From Sphingobacterium sp. B16(2022) (GTDB lineage Bacteria; Bacteroidota; Bacteroidia; Sphingobacteriales; Sphingobacteriaceae): a stretch of 64,000 bases of DNA. The DNA is taken from NCBI RefSeq assembly GCF_012030425.1, contig NZ_JAAUVN010000006.1, forward strand, positions 62,001-126,000, written 5' to 3'. Every line of letters begins with the position of its first letter. Position 1 is the stretch's first letter. Position numbers and translations under genes: made by a program. The notes beneath the pieces were generated by a model. It was not told the DNA's origin, made no database searches, and saw only the letters and a list, made by a program, of their open reading frames with translations. Shown piece after piece: positions 1 to 7,806 of the stretch.

Positions 1-66
1 GTATATTTAAATACAACATTTTGTATTTTTATCTATACAGATGAGCAGACAGTAAATAGTATTATA

Positions 67-288
67 ATGACAAAACTTGGAGAGATTTTAGCAAAGAAAT
101 CCGTCAATAAATCTATGGTGGCACGCAAGACGGGACTAAGTAAAGCACGTATCAATGAACTAACGATGAATGATACAGCAAAATTGCGGTTAGATGAAAT
201 GTATCTTATTGCTCTTGCAACGGATAGTGATCCAAATGAGATGATGCTTAAGTTATGTGAAGACCTACGCTTGAAAGAGCCTGAATAA
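67..288 (+). CDS. Small XRE-type helix-turn-helix protein
   Basis: A 73-residue protein that consists of little more than a lambda-repressor/Cro-type DNA-binding fold. Residues 16-35 (SMVARKTGLSKARINELT) match the helix-turn-helix, with the typical acidic 'D..YLIALATDSDP' segment that follows it in XRE domains. There is no effector or dimerisation extension. It stands alone and is ended by the hairpin at 301-340, so it is not cotranscribed with the permease downstream. Its targets cannot be told from sequence; regulation of the neighbouring block is possible but unsupported, because that block has sigma-54 type promoters that need an AAA+ activator, which this protein is not. Confidence 0.75.
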   Translation: MTKLGEILAKKSVNKSMVARKTGLSKARINELTMNDTAKLRLDEMYLIALATDSDPNEMMLKLCEDLRLKEPE

Positions 289-300
289 TAAAAATAAAAT

Positions 301-340
301 GATCGGTCATGTCCAATGACAATATAACCGATCGGTTTTT
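301..340 (+). terminator. Rho-independent terminator after the HTH gene
   Basis: GATCGGT at 301-307 pairs with ACCGATC at 327-333, an inner GTCAT/ATGAC pair (306-310/316-320) extends the structure, and a T run follows. Confidence 0.7.
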
Positions 341-356
341 AGATCCTGACTAAAGT

Positions 357-399
357 ATTTGTACGGAAGCGAACGGAAACTGTTCATTTCCGTACAAAT
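357..399. promoter_or_regulatory. Nested palindrome, candidate activator site (UAS1)
   Basis: A perfect 12-bp inverted repeat (357-368 and 388-399, arms ATTTGTACGGAA/TTCCGTACAAAT) encloses a second inverted repeat, GAAC at 371-374 and GTTC at 382-385, with the same centre at 378. The layout TGTnC-N6-GAAC-N7-GTTC-N6-GnACA recurs before the two other transcription units of this block (centres 3044 and 4453). It lies 75 bp upstream of the GG of a sigma-54 type promoter, the usual place for an enhancer-binding protein. The binding protein is not encoded in this window. Confidence 0.7.
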
Positions 400-450
400 A
401 CAACCTACCAAAAACACACACAACAAACTAATTAACAGTGATATAACTAT

Positions 451-466
451 TTGGCAACACAATTGT
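451..466 (+). promoter_or_regulatory. Sigma-54 type promoter of the first permease
   Basis: TTGGCAACACAATTGT has the -24/-12 architecture of RpoN promoters: GG (453-454), ten bases, then GT (465-466), close to the consensus TGGCAC-N5-TTGC. Predicted transcription start is about 477, giving a leader of about 55 nt before the ATG at 532. Two more sites with the same spacing follow in this block. Confidence 0.7.
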
Positions 467-531
467 CTCTATCAGTTACGCCCCCACTATTATCATGATA
501 GGATATGGCTATGTAAATAAATACTGTTGTT

Positions 532-2976
532 ATGTTGGTAAATAACCTTAAAATTGCCCTGCGCAATATTTCAAAGAATAAGTTTTATTCCAGTATTAAA
601 ATTGGCGGATTTGCTTTTAGTATTGCAATTTGTGTACTGATCGTTCTCTACATCAAACATGAAATAAGTTACAACAAGTCTTATCCGTCAATGGATCGTG
701 TTTATCGTCTCATTGTCCAAGCTCCAGAGGGAAATAAAATCAATCGCTGGGTATCGCTTTCTGCTCCAGGAGCTAAAACATTAAAAGAAGAAATTCCTGC
801 CATAGAGACCTCCGGGAGAATACTCCCAAATCCGCAATTAGGTGCAGGTAGTAATCAGCTATCGATTAATAATTTGCCCGATAGTCATTATGATGATGGA
901 TTTGTTTATATCGACCAATCCATATTGGATATGTTTCCATCCTCGATGCAATATGGTCAGTTACAGCATGCTCTAGATAAACCGAATACCATAGTGCTGA
1001 CCAAAAGTAAAGCGCTTAAATACTTTAAGGGTAATCCTATTGGTCAACAGATCTATCTCAATAACAATAAGTCAAAGGCTTTTACCATTACAGGGGTCAT
1101 CGATGATATTCCCAATAATTCGACCTTATCTGGATATAGTTTCTTTATGTCCTTGGCCGGAGAACCATTTCATCCCGGTGAACAGAACAAATGGACAAGC
1201 AATAATTACACGATTTATATCAAACTGACTCCACAGGCAAATATAGATCTTGTTGAAAAAGAGATTAATAAAATTTACATCACTGGCCATTACATTCCGG
1301 AACTGATAAAAGCGGGAAGAAAAATAGGACCTATTGTCCATCAAATTAAGATCAGTCTTCAAAATGCTTTGGACATTCATTTACATTCATCTGATATCGA
1401 AGATGATCAAGTATCGACACTAAATCGCGGTGATATTCGCATGGTGTGGACTTTTGCATCGGTGGCTCTGTTTATCCTAATGATAGCTTGCATCAATTTT
1501 GTAAACTTATCGACTGCCAATGCCACGACTAGAGCAAAGGAAATCGGTATCCGAAAAACAATTGGATCTAACCGAAAAAGTCTAATCAGTCAGTTTATGA
1601 CGGAGGCATTAAGCTATAGCTTTATTTCTCTATTTTTAGCGATACTCATTGCCCACCTATTACTGCCTGTCTTTAATAATATCGCTCATAAATCAATTGA
1701 AATTCCGTGGTTCACGTGGTATTTTATACCCTGTTTATTCATGTCGGCTATTCTGATCGGGAGCATCGCAGGGACGTATCCGGCACTTTATCTTTCTGGT
1801 TTTAGACCTATCACGGCATTAAAAAATAAACTGGTTAACAATGCAAACCCTTCGTTGCTACGAAATGGTTTAGTCATTTTTCAATTTTCAACATCGATTA
1901 TTTTAATCGTTGGGGCATTGATCAGTCATCAGCAAATTCAATACATGCTGCAAAAAGATCTAGGATTTAACAAGGATCAGGTTATTGTACTGCGAGGCCT
2001 AAATGTAATAGGCGATCAGCTTGGTCCATTTAAAAATGAACTAATTTCCATTCCCTCCGTGAGTCATATTTCCGTTAGCGACTATCTTCCAGTTCCAATA
2101 GATGGTGCAAAAAGAAATGGTAACGCTTTTTGGCTAGATGGAAGGCGCGAACTTGATCTTGCAACTCAAGGTCAGTTTTGGAGAGTGGATCAAGAGTATC
2201 TGGCTACTTTTGAAATTGAAATGGCTGAAGGACGTAACTTCAATGCGCAGATAGCCTCGGACAGCATGGGAATCATCGTTAACAAACAGATGGTTAAAGA
2301 AATGGGAATTAAGAATCCAATCGGCACAAAGATTACGAATGGTGAAACATGGACGGTTTTAGGGGTAGTCGATGATTTTATTTTCGAATCGCTCAAAGGT
2401 GAAGGTACTGCTCCAGTTGGTCTGGTGCTCCGGGATAGCCCCTCTTTGTTGTCAATTAAGGTAAAACCGCAACATATGGATGAGACACTGAATGCCATAG
2501 CAAAAGTCTGGGATCAGTTTAGTCCAAATCAAGAGATCAATTATAGCTTTATGGATGAGAGTTTTAAAATCTTATATCAAGATGTGGAGCGAACAAAAAA
2601 TATTTTTACCTGCTTTGCAGTTGTCGCCATCTTTATCGCTTCATTGGGTCTTTTTGGACTGGTCACCTATATCACGCAACAGCGAACTAAAGAAATAGGT
2701 GTTAGAAAGGTTTTAGGGGCAAGTGATATACGCTTATTGAAATTATTATCGGAAGATTTTATGAAACTTGTCTTTGTCGCTATTGTCATTGCCACACCTA
2801 TTGGCTGGTGGGCCATGAACACATGGCTTGCGGACTTTAATTATCGTATCGACATCGGTTGGATATATTTTATTATTGCTGGTGGATGTGCTATTCTGAT
2901 TGCTTTGGCAACAATCAGCTTGCAAACGTTAAAGGTAATCCATACTAACCCTGTGGATAGCTTAAGAAATGAATAG
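532..2976 (+). CDS. MacB/FtsX-like ABC transporter permease, duplicated type
   Basis: Inner-membrane permease of 814 residues with two tandem MacB_PCD-FtsX units, the usual Bacteroidota form. Visible membrane segments are near residues 24-41, 303-325, 361-381, 395-420, 445-465, 690-713, 747-764 and 777-797, with large periplasmic domains at about 45-300 and 470-685. The FtsX cytoplasmic motifs are present twice ('AKEIGIRKTIGS' and 'TKEIGVRKVLGAS'), and the protein ends in NPVDSLRNE, as does the second permease here. Such permeases act as mechanotransmitters with a LolD/MacB-type ATPase; the ATPase at 7069 is the obvious partner. Substrate is unknown. A sigma-54 promoter and palindrome sit just upstream. 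Confidence 0.9.
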   Translation: MLVNNLKIALRNISKNKFYSSIKIGGFAFSIAICVLIVLYIKHEISYNKSYPSMDRVYRLIVQAPEGNKINRWVSLSAPGAKTLKEEIPAIETSGRILPNPQLGAGSNQLSINNLPDSHYDDGFVYIDQSILDMFPSSMQYGQLQHALDKPNTIVLTKSKALKYFKGNPIGQQIYLNNNKSKAFTITGVIDDIPNNSTLSGYSFFMSLAGEPFHPGEQNKWTSNNYTIYIKLTPQANIDLVEKEINKIYITGHYIPELIKAGRKIGPIVHQIKISLQNALDIHLHSSDIEDDQVSTLNRGDIRMVWTFASVALFILMIACINFVNLSTANATTRAKEIGIRKTIGSNRKSLISQFMTEALSYSFISLFLAILIAHLLLPVFNNIAHKSIEIPWFTWYFIPCLFMSAILIGSIAGTYPALYLSGFRPITALKNKLVNNANPSLLRNGLVIFQFSTSIILIVGALISHQQIQYMLQKDLGFNKDQVIVLRGLNVIGDQLGPFKNELISIPSVSHISVSDYLPVPIDGAKRNGNAFWLDGRRELDLATQGQFWRVDQEYLATFEIEMAEGRNFNAQIASDSMGIIVNKQMVKEMGIKNPIGTKITNGETWTVLGVVDDFIFESLKGEGTAPVGLVLRDSPSLLSIKVKPQHMDETLNAIAKVWDQFSPNQEINYSFMDESFKILYQDVERTKNIFTCFAVVAIFIASLGLFGLVTYITQQRTKEIGVRKVLGASDIRLLKLLSEDFMKLVFVAIVIATPIGWWAMNTWLADFNYRIDIGWIYFIIAGGCAILIALATISLQTLKVIHTNPVDSLRNE

Positions 2977-3025
2977 GAATTTTCTGATCACCAGCTGTAT
3001 TTGTTGCGGGATTGAGATTCATTAT

Positions 3026-3062
3026 TGTTCAAAACCGAACGTAAACTGTTCGATAGCGAACA
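3026..3062. promoter_or_regulatory. Nested palindrome, candidate activator site (UAS2)
   Basis: TGTTC (3026-3030), CGAAC (3036-3040), GTTCG (3048-3052) and GAACA (3058-3062) form two nested inverted repeats centred on 3044. The core GAACGTAAACTGTTC differs from the cores at 371 and 4446 only in the middle bases. It lies 74 bp upstream of the GG of the sigma-54 type promoter at 3117. Confidence 0.7.
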
Positions 3063-3116
3063 GGTAATTTTTAAATTAAAAACAACAAATCACTGACTAC
3101 TAATTGATAAGGAGAA

Positions 3117-3131
3117 TGGCAAAATGATTGT
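3117..3131 (+). promoter_or_regulatory. Sigma-54 type promoter of the DUF4097 gene
   Basis: TGGCAAAATGATTGT gives GG (3118-3119), ten bases, GT (3130-3131). Predicted start is about 3142, 56 nt before the ATG. The same spacing to an upstream palindrome is seen at the two sister promoters. Confidence 0.65.
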
Positions 3132-3197
3132 GTGTTTTAGTGAATACATTGTGATTGAACCTTAATAAGGTACGCTAATTAATATCTTAATAAAAAT

Positions 3198-4106
3198 ATG
3201 AAAAGATTTATTCAAACCACATTATTACTATTGTTGGTACAGGTTTCTTTCGGTCAAAAAATGGTATGGAAAGAAACTTTTCAGAACAGCAAAATTAAAG
3301 ATCTCGAAGTCAGCACATCGGCAGGGGCAATCAAAGTAACCGGGTCTAATAACCAACCTGGTTCGGTTGAAGTCTGGGTGTCTCGCAACGGAAACTTACT
3401 CAATTCATCAGCGGACTTAGAAAAATTACTGCATGAAGAGTATGACGTTGTCATCCAGTTAGAAAGTGGAAAATTGACCGCATCTGCTAAACGTAAAAAA
3501 GGAAACAATGGTAACAGTTCGGTTTCTGTCGCTTTTTATGTAACAGTTCCTGAGTCTGTCAACAGCAATCTGAGCACTTCAGGAGGCAGTATACAGCTGA
3601 GTGCACTAAATGGCAAGCAGACATTCCGAACGTCGGGTGGAAGTTTACAAATTAAATCGTTAGCTGGAAATATTTCAGGTAAGACTTCAGGTGGCAGTAT
3701 CACTGCTAGCAACAGTCAGGGCGATATACAGCTCAACACTTCTGGAGGATCTATAAATCTGGATAATTGTTCTGGAAATATCCGTATTGCTACAAGTGGC
3801 GGATCAATTAATGGTAAGAATGTAGAAGGATTAGTTGATGCACATACAAGTGGCGGAAGTATTACTATGGATATGAAGCGGATGTCGGATGACATTACAT
3901 TAGCTACATCTGGTGGCAGCGTGAAGATTAAAGTACCAGAAGGAAAATATAACGTCGACCTAAAAGGTTCACGGGTCAATCTTCCGTCCGCTCAAAATTT
4001 TTCTGGCAAATCTAACAGATCTTTAGCTCAGGGTGCAATTAATGGAGGTGGCAAAAAAATAGATGCCCGTACTTCTTCAGGTTCTGTATCGTTAGATTTC
4101 TATTAA
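3198..4106 (+). CDS. Exported DUF4097-type beta-repeat protein
   Basis: A 302-residue protein with a signal peptide (about residues 1-19, ending VSFG before Q20), so it is exported, probably to the periplasm or outer membrane surface. From about residue 126 it carries seven TSGGS turns and a final TSSGS, roughly every 18-20 residues, each followed by a short hydrophobic strand (STSGGSIQL, RTSGGSLQI, KTSGGSITA). This pattern is that of the DUF4097 family and predicts a beta-helix/solenoid. In Firmicutes, DUF4097 proteins such as LiaX and YvlB belong to cell-envelope stress regulons; a comparable role here is inference. It sits between two permeases and has its own sigma-54 type promoter of the same design. 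Confidence 0.85.
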   Translation: MKRFIQTTLLLLLVQVSFGQKMVWKETFQNSKIKDLEVSTSAGAIKVTGSNNQPGSVEVWVSRNGNLLNSSADLEKLLHEEYDVVIQLESGKLTASAKRKKGNNGNSSVSVAFYVTVPESVNSNLSTSGGSIQLSALNGKQTFRTSGGSLQIKSLAGNISGKTSGGSITASNSQGDIQLNTSGGSINLDNCSGNIRIATSGGSINGKNVEGLVDAHTSGGSITMDMKRMSDDITLATSGGSVKIKVPEGKYNVDLKGSRVNLPSAQNFSGKSNRSLAQGAINGGGKKIDARTSSGSVSLDFY

Positions 4107-4170
4107 CTAAATCTAAACCATAATTTTAACATATAAAAGTCAATAGATTACATGTTAATAAGAGTGTTGA

Positions 4171-4208
4171 ATTTTTCGCTTGCTTTTCTAACGAAGCAAG
4201 CGAAAAAT
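4171..4208. terminator. Strong hairpin after the DUF4097 gene
   Basis: A perfect 15-bp stem (4171-4185 with 4194-4208) closes an 8-base loop. Arms begin ATTTTTCGC and end GCGAAAAAT, so the structure is nearly identical on both strands. It lacks a long T run after the stem, so termination is likely but not certain. Confidence 0.55.
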
Positions 4209-4434
4209 TACTGACATATCTTATGAAGTCCCCCTACAAATTGAAATGTCCCGCCTCCCCTATTTCCATCCTAATCACGCATTAGTACTGTCTAACGAAC
4301 TAATTGATTTAACATACTCATTAAAATAAGCATAATAAAAATACACGGCAGTTTGATTAAGCTAGATGCTCGTCCTTACTGACAATGCATAATTTGTTTT
4401 AATATTCTGCTATTAACAAATGATGAGGATTTCT

Positions 4435-4471
4435 TGTCCAATACTGAACGGTTACTGTTCGATATTGAACA
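4435..4471. promoter_or_regulatory. Nested palindrome, candidate activator site (UAS3)
   Basis: TGTCC (4435-4439), GAAC (4446-4449), GTTC (4457-4460) and GAACA (4467-4471) share a centre at 4453. The core GAACGGTTACTGTTC matches the sites at 371 and 3037. It lies 73 bp before the GG of the promoter at 4525. Confidence 0.7.
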
Positions 4472-4524
4472 GTAATATAAATTCAGAATAAAATAACATA
4501 CTGATAATCAAATATAAACCAAAA

Positions 4525-4539
4525 TGGCAACGCAATTGC
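4525..4539 (+). promoter_or_regulatory. Sigma-54 type promoter of the second permease
   Basis: TGGCAACGCAATTGC is the best RpoN match of the three: GG (4526-4527), ten bases, GC (4538-4539). Predicted start is about 4551, 52 nt before the ATG at 4603. It probably also drives the ATPase gene at 7069. Confidence 0.78.
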
Positions 4540-4602
4540 ATCTTCCGCTTTTGTAATGACTTCATACATTTCATTTTTAACAACGAACTAAACAGGCGAC
4601 AT

Positions 4603-6999
4603 ATGATCTTAAACGAAATCAAAATTGCATGGCGAAGCCTATTGAAAAATAAGTTCTTTTCATTGTTGAACGTATTCGGACTGATGTTGGGATTTACAGG
4701 TTTTATCCTGTCGTACCAATACATCAATAGAGAAACAAGCTATGATAAATGGAACCCCAATTATGATCGGATCTATCAGGTTGGACTGACCTCTTCAGAA
4801 GAATTTACTGATGCAACAAATGCCATGCTTGCGCCCTTATTGAAAAGAAGTTTACCCGAAATAGAAACTGCCGGCAGAAAAATAATTTATAGTTTTGGTA
4901 CTTATCCAGTTTTCGGAGAAAATACGGTATTAATTAAAAATGCTGCGGTAATAGATTCTTCTGCAGCACATATTTTTCAAATTGAAAGTAAGACCGGTAA
5001 CCTTTATAAGAGTAAAATTCAAAATGAGGCCACTCTAGTAAAGCAAGGTATCGCCGAGAAAATTTTCAAAAAGGGGGATTTAAATTTTGACACCCCTAAG
5101 TCTGTTCCAGTGCTTAGTTTACTATTAGATCACCATGAACGTATTTATGGAATTAGTAAGAATAATGGTTTATCTCTTATTGACCATGACTTACTCTTTA
5201 TAAAAGAACCTGAGGATTTATTTACAGGAGAAATTCCATTTTCATATCAAACATACATTCAAGTAAAGCCCGGAACTAATATCGATGTTTTGACCCGTAA
5301 AATAGATAAACTCTACCACGATAAAATTGTTCCTCTATCTCAAACAGCAGCTTTATCGCAAGGAAAAATTTATTTAGATCCATTAACCAATCTACATTTA
5401 AGACCAAAAAATGGAAGTAATACGCCTTATCTCATGTTATGGATAATTGGCATCGTATCGATTATTATACTTGTATTAGCATCAGCAAATTTTGCCAACA
5501 TGATCATGGCACAAGCTGACAAACGCATTAAAGAGTTAGCATTAAAGAAAATACTGGGAAGCTCGCGCTGGACGATCATTCGTCAATTACTTTTGGAAGT
5601 CTTTATTTTGACATTTACTGCAGCTGTGTTTAGTTTTTTTATGCTAAGTATTACCGGAAATGTATTGCAAAAGTGGTTCAATGATGACCTCAAACAGTAC
5701 ATTTTAAATCAAGATACGGTAATGTATCTTTTTCTAGGTGTAATTGGCACAACCTGTCTATCCGGAATTTACCCAGCCTTCGTACTTTCGGGATTCAAAT
5801 CTGTTAGTTTATTGAGGGGCGGACTTGGTAAGACGCAACGAAAAAATACACTCCGTAATGGTTTACTGGTTTTTCAAATTGGTATTGCTTTACTATTTAT
5901 GACAGGGATGCTCGTTATACATGAGCAAATCCGGTATATTCAAACCACAGACAAAGGATTTGAACCGGCACAGGTAATTACATATAAGGGCTTAGGAATG
6001 TATTATGATGGCACATTAAATGGTACATACTACAATCTTAAGGAACGACTGCAACAAGATCCCAGTATTTTATCGGTTGCTTCTGCAACAAATATGCCTG
6101 GAGATGGGGAGCTTCCTCCCAAAAAACAGTTTTCTCATAACCAAAAACAATTGGAATTCGATCACGTTGGGATCGATAAAAGCTATTTCAGCACACTGAA
6201 TATAGCGGTATTAAAGGGAAATATTCCCACATCAATCAAGCAATTGCTACAAGATTCTACTTCGCATTATGCGGTTATCAATGAATCTGCGGCTATGGCA
6301 TTAGATCTAGGACAGCCTATCGGAGCTAAGTTAGCCGGTTGTGATGTCAATTTTGAAATTATCGCTGTGGTAAAAGATAGTAAAGCTTATGGTTTTGAAA
6401 ATGCCGTGAAGCCAACGGTCTATTCTTATAAAAATGAATGTGGATCTGCAAGACCCCAGGCAACATTAATTGTAAAAGCTGCTCAAGGAAAAGCAGCACA
6501 AGCTATCGAAACTGTAAAAAAAGAATGGCAACAAAATTCATCAACAAAATCATTGCCTCTGGAATATGCTTTTATGGATCAACAATATGCTTTGTTGCAT
6601 AAAAAACAACAGGAGATGCAGACTGCTTTCAATAGCTTTACATTTTTAGCAGTTATTATTGCGGCTCTTGGTCTTTTTAGTATGGCCGCTTATCAAGTGA
6701 CAATTCGTAAAAAAGAAATGAGTGTACGTAAAGTATTAGGTGCTTCTGTACAATCTATTTTCATGCAACTCAACAAACCGTTTTTCCGACTGTTTTTAAC
6801 TGCTACTCTAATCTCTCTTCCTCTGACTTACTTTATACTCAATAGATGGTTGGACAATTTTGCTTACCGCATTGACTTGCAGTGGTGGTATTTTCTAATT
6901 GCAATCATGATAATTTTCATCATCATCTGCGTTTCGATCAGCTATCAGACTGTACGTGCAGCAAAAGTTAATCCGGTAGATAGTCTGAGAAATGAGTAA
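4603..6999 (+). CDS. MacB/FtsX-like ABC transporter permease, duplicated type
   Basis: A 798-residue inner-membrane permease with the same plan as the one at 532: N-terminal membrane segment (about 21-40), periplasmic domain, three segments (first at about 277-300), a fourth near 420, a second periplasmic domain, and three C-terminal segments (first at about 676-698), ending NPVDSLRNE. The FtsX motifs are 'IKELALKKILGSS' and 'KKEMSVRKVLGAS'. It differs widely from the first permease in the periplasmic parts, so the two are paralogues and not a recent copy. The ATPase gene starts 69 nt downstream with no terminator between them, which indicates a permease-ATPase operon. Confidence 0.9.
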   Translation: MILNEIKIAWRSLLKNKFFSLLNVFGLMLGFTGFILSYQYINRETSYDKWNPNYDRIYQVGLTSSEEFTDATNAMLAPLLKRSLPEIETAGRKIIYSFGTYPVFGENTVLIKNAAVIDSSAAHIFQIESKTGNLYKSKIQNEATLVKQGIAEKIFKKGDLNFDTPKSVPVLSLLLDHHERIYGISKNNGLSLIDHDLLFIKEPEDLFTGEIPFSYQTYIQVKPGTNIDVLTRKIDKLYHDKIVPLSQTAALSQGKIYLDPLTNLHLRPKNGSNTPYLMLWIIGIVSIIILVLASANFANMIMAQADKRIKELALKKILGSSRWTIIRQLLLEVFILTFTAAVFSFFMLSITGNVLQKWFNDDLKQYILNQDTVMYLFLGVIGTTCLSGIYPAFVLSGFKSVSLLRGGLGKTQRKNTLRNGLLVFQIGIALLFMTGMLVIHEQIRYIQTTDKGFEPAQVITYKGLGMYYDGTLNGTYYNLKERLQQDPSILSVASATNMPGDGELPPKKQFSHNQKQLEFDHVGIDKSYFSTLNIAVLKGNIPTSIKQLLQDSTSHYAVINESAAMALDLGQPIGAKLAGCDVNFEIIAVVKDSKAYGFENAVKPTVYSYKNECGSARPQATLIVKAAQGKAAQAIETVKKEWQQNSSTKSLPLEYAFMDQQYALLHKKQQEMQTAFNSFTFLAVIIAALGLFSMAAYQVTIRKKEMSVRKVLGASVQSIFMQLNKPFFRLFLTATLISLPLTYFILNRWLDNFAYRIDLQWWYFLIAIMIIFIIICVSISYQTVRAAKVNPVDSLRNE

Positions 7000-7068
7000 A
7001 TTAGGATAACAACAGTTTAAAAAATTATATATTACATACAGTTAAAATAACCAACAAAAATAGATAAA

Positions 7069-7728
7069 ATGATACAGTTAAAACACTTATTTAAATGGTA
7101 TAATGTTGGAAGTACACGTTCATTTGTACTAAAAGATGTCAGTCTAAATATTGAAGAGGGGGATTTTATTTCAATCATGGGACCTTCTGGATCTGGAAAG
7201 TCAACACTATTGAACATCATTGGAATGCTTGATGAACCCGATGAGGGTGAATACCTATTTCAAGGTGAAAATGTGTTGGAGCTAAAGCCTAAAAAAAGAA
7301 CGCAGCTTTTTCAGTCCCACATGGGCTATGTCTTTCAATCTTATCATCTGCTTGATGAAATGACTGTGTATGAAAACATTGAAACACCATTGATCTATAA
7401 GAATAAATCTTCGTCGGAGCGTAAGTCCATTGTCAGTGATCTATTGGACCGTTTTAACATTGTCGGTAAAAAAGATCTGTTTCCTTCACAGCTATCGGGC
7501 GGTCAACAGCAGATTGTAGGGATTGCAAGAGCTTTAGCCGGTTCTCCGTCGCTGCTATTGGCTGATGAGCCAACGGGAAACCTGAATTCTAAACAAGGAG
7601 AAGAAATCATGGAATTGTTTCAACAGCTCAACACGGAAGGTGTCACGATTATACAGGTGACCCACTCGGACAAAAACGCCACTTACGGAAAAAGAACGGT
7701 CCACATGCTGGATGGTCAATTAAAGTAA
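7069..7728 (+). CDS. LolD/MacB-type ABC transporter ATP-binding protein
   Basis: A 219-residue ATPase that should power the MacB/FtsX-like permeases beside it. Walker A GPSGSGKST is at about 38-46, the ABC signature LSGGQQQ at about 142-148, Walker B LLLADEP at about 162-168 and the H-loop histidine in VTHSDK at about 200. The D-loop reads GNLNS instead of the usual GNLDS, and the signature is followed by IVGIARAL where QRVAIARAL is typical, so this ATPase is slightly divergent. It is the last gene of the sigma-54 block and is followed by a terminator. Confidence 0.9.
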   Translation: MIQLKHLFKWYNVGSTRSFVLKDVSLNIEEGDFISIMGPSGSGKSTLLNIIGMLDEPDEGEYLFQGENVLELKPKKRTQLFQSHMGYVFQSYHLLDEMTVYENIETPLIYKNKSSSERKSIVSDLLDRFNIVGKKDLFPSQLSGGQQQIVGIARALAGSPSLLLADEPTGNLNSKQGEEIMELFQQLNTEGVTIIQVTHSDKNATYGKRTVHMLDGQLK

Positions 7729-7751
7729 CTCCATAACCATATACCTAGATA

Positions 7752-7794
7752 TATCCCTGCATATGCTTCATTTGGCATATCGCGGGGATTTTTG
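7752..7794 (+). terminator. Terminator after the ABC ATPase gene
   Basis: Imperfect hairpin: ATCCC and ATATGC of the left arm pair with GCATAT and GGGGAT of the right arm, followed by TTTTTG. It overlaps the promoter of the next gene. Confidence 0.6.
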
Positions 7795-7803
7795 TTAAAT
7801 TTG
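7771..7803 (+). promoter_or_regulatory. Bacteroidota-type promoter of the SirB1-like gene
   Basis: TTTG (7771-7774) is separated by 21 bases from TAAATTTG (7796-7803), matching the TTTG / TAnnTTTG consensus. The ATG at 7807 lies so close that the transcript would be leaderless or nearly so. Confidence 0.5.
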
Positions 7804-7806
7804 TAT

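Larger units (their letters stand above)
4107..4602. other. 496-bp intergenic region, no gene seen
   Basis: It contains a strong hairpin (4171-4208), a palindromic activator site (4435-4471) and a sigma-54 type promoter (4525-4539). The stretch 4210-4430 is AT-rich with no open frame, repeat or element that I can support. Confidence 0.6.

Noticed and set aside
3573..4085. Repeated pattern in DNA, considered as a CRISPR or tandem repeat array
   Set aside because: Repeats are short, unequal at nucleotide level, and explained by the TSGGS protein repeat.
4171..4208. Terminal inverted repeat of a mobile element or MITE
   Set aside because: Only one copy, no target duplication and no second end; a hairpin near a gene end is explained more simply as a terminator.
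4452..4727. Leftward open frame across the activator site and the second permease start
   Set aside because: It covers a palindrome, a sigma-54 promoter and the start of a real gene; the product has no domain-like features.
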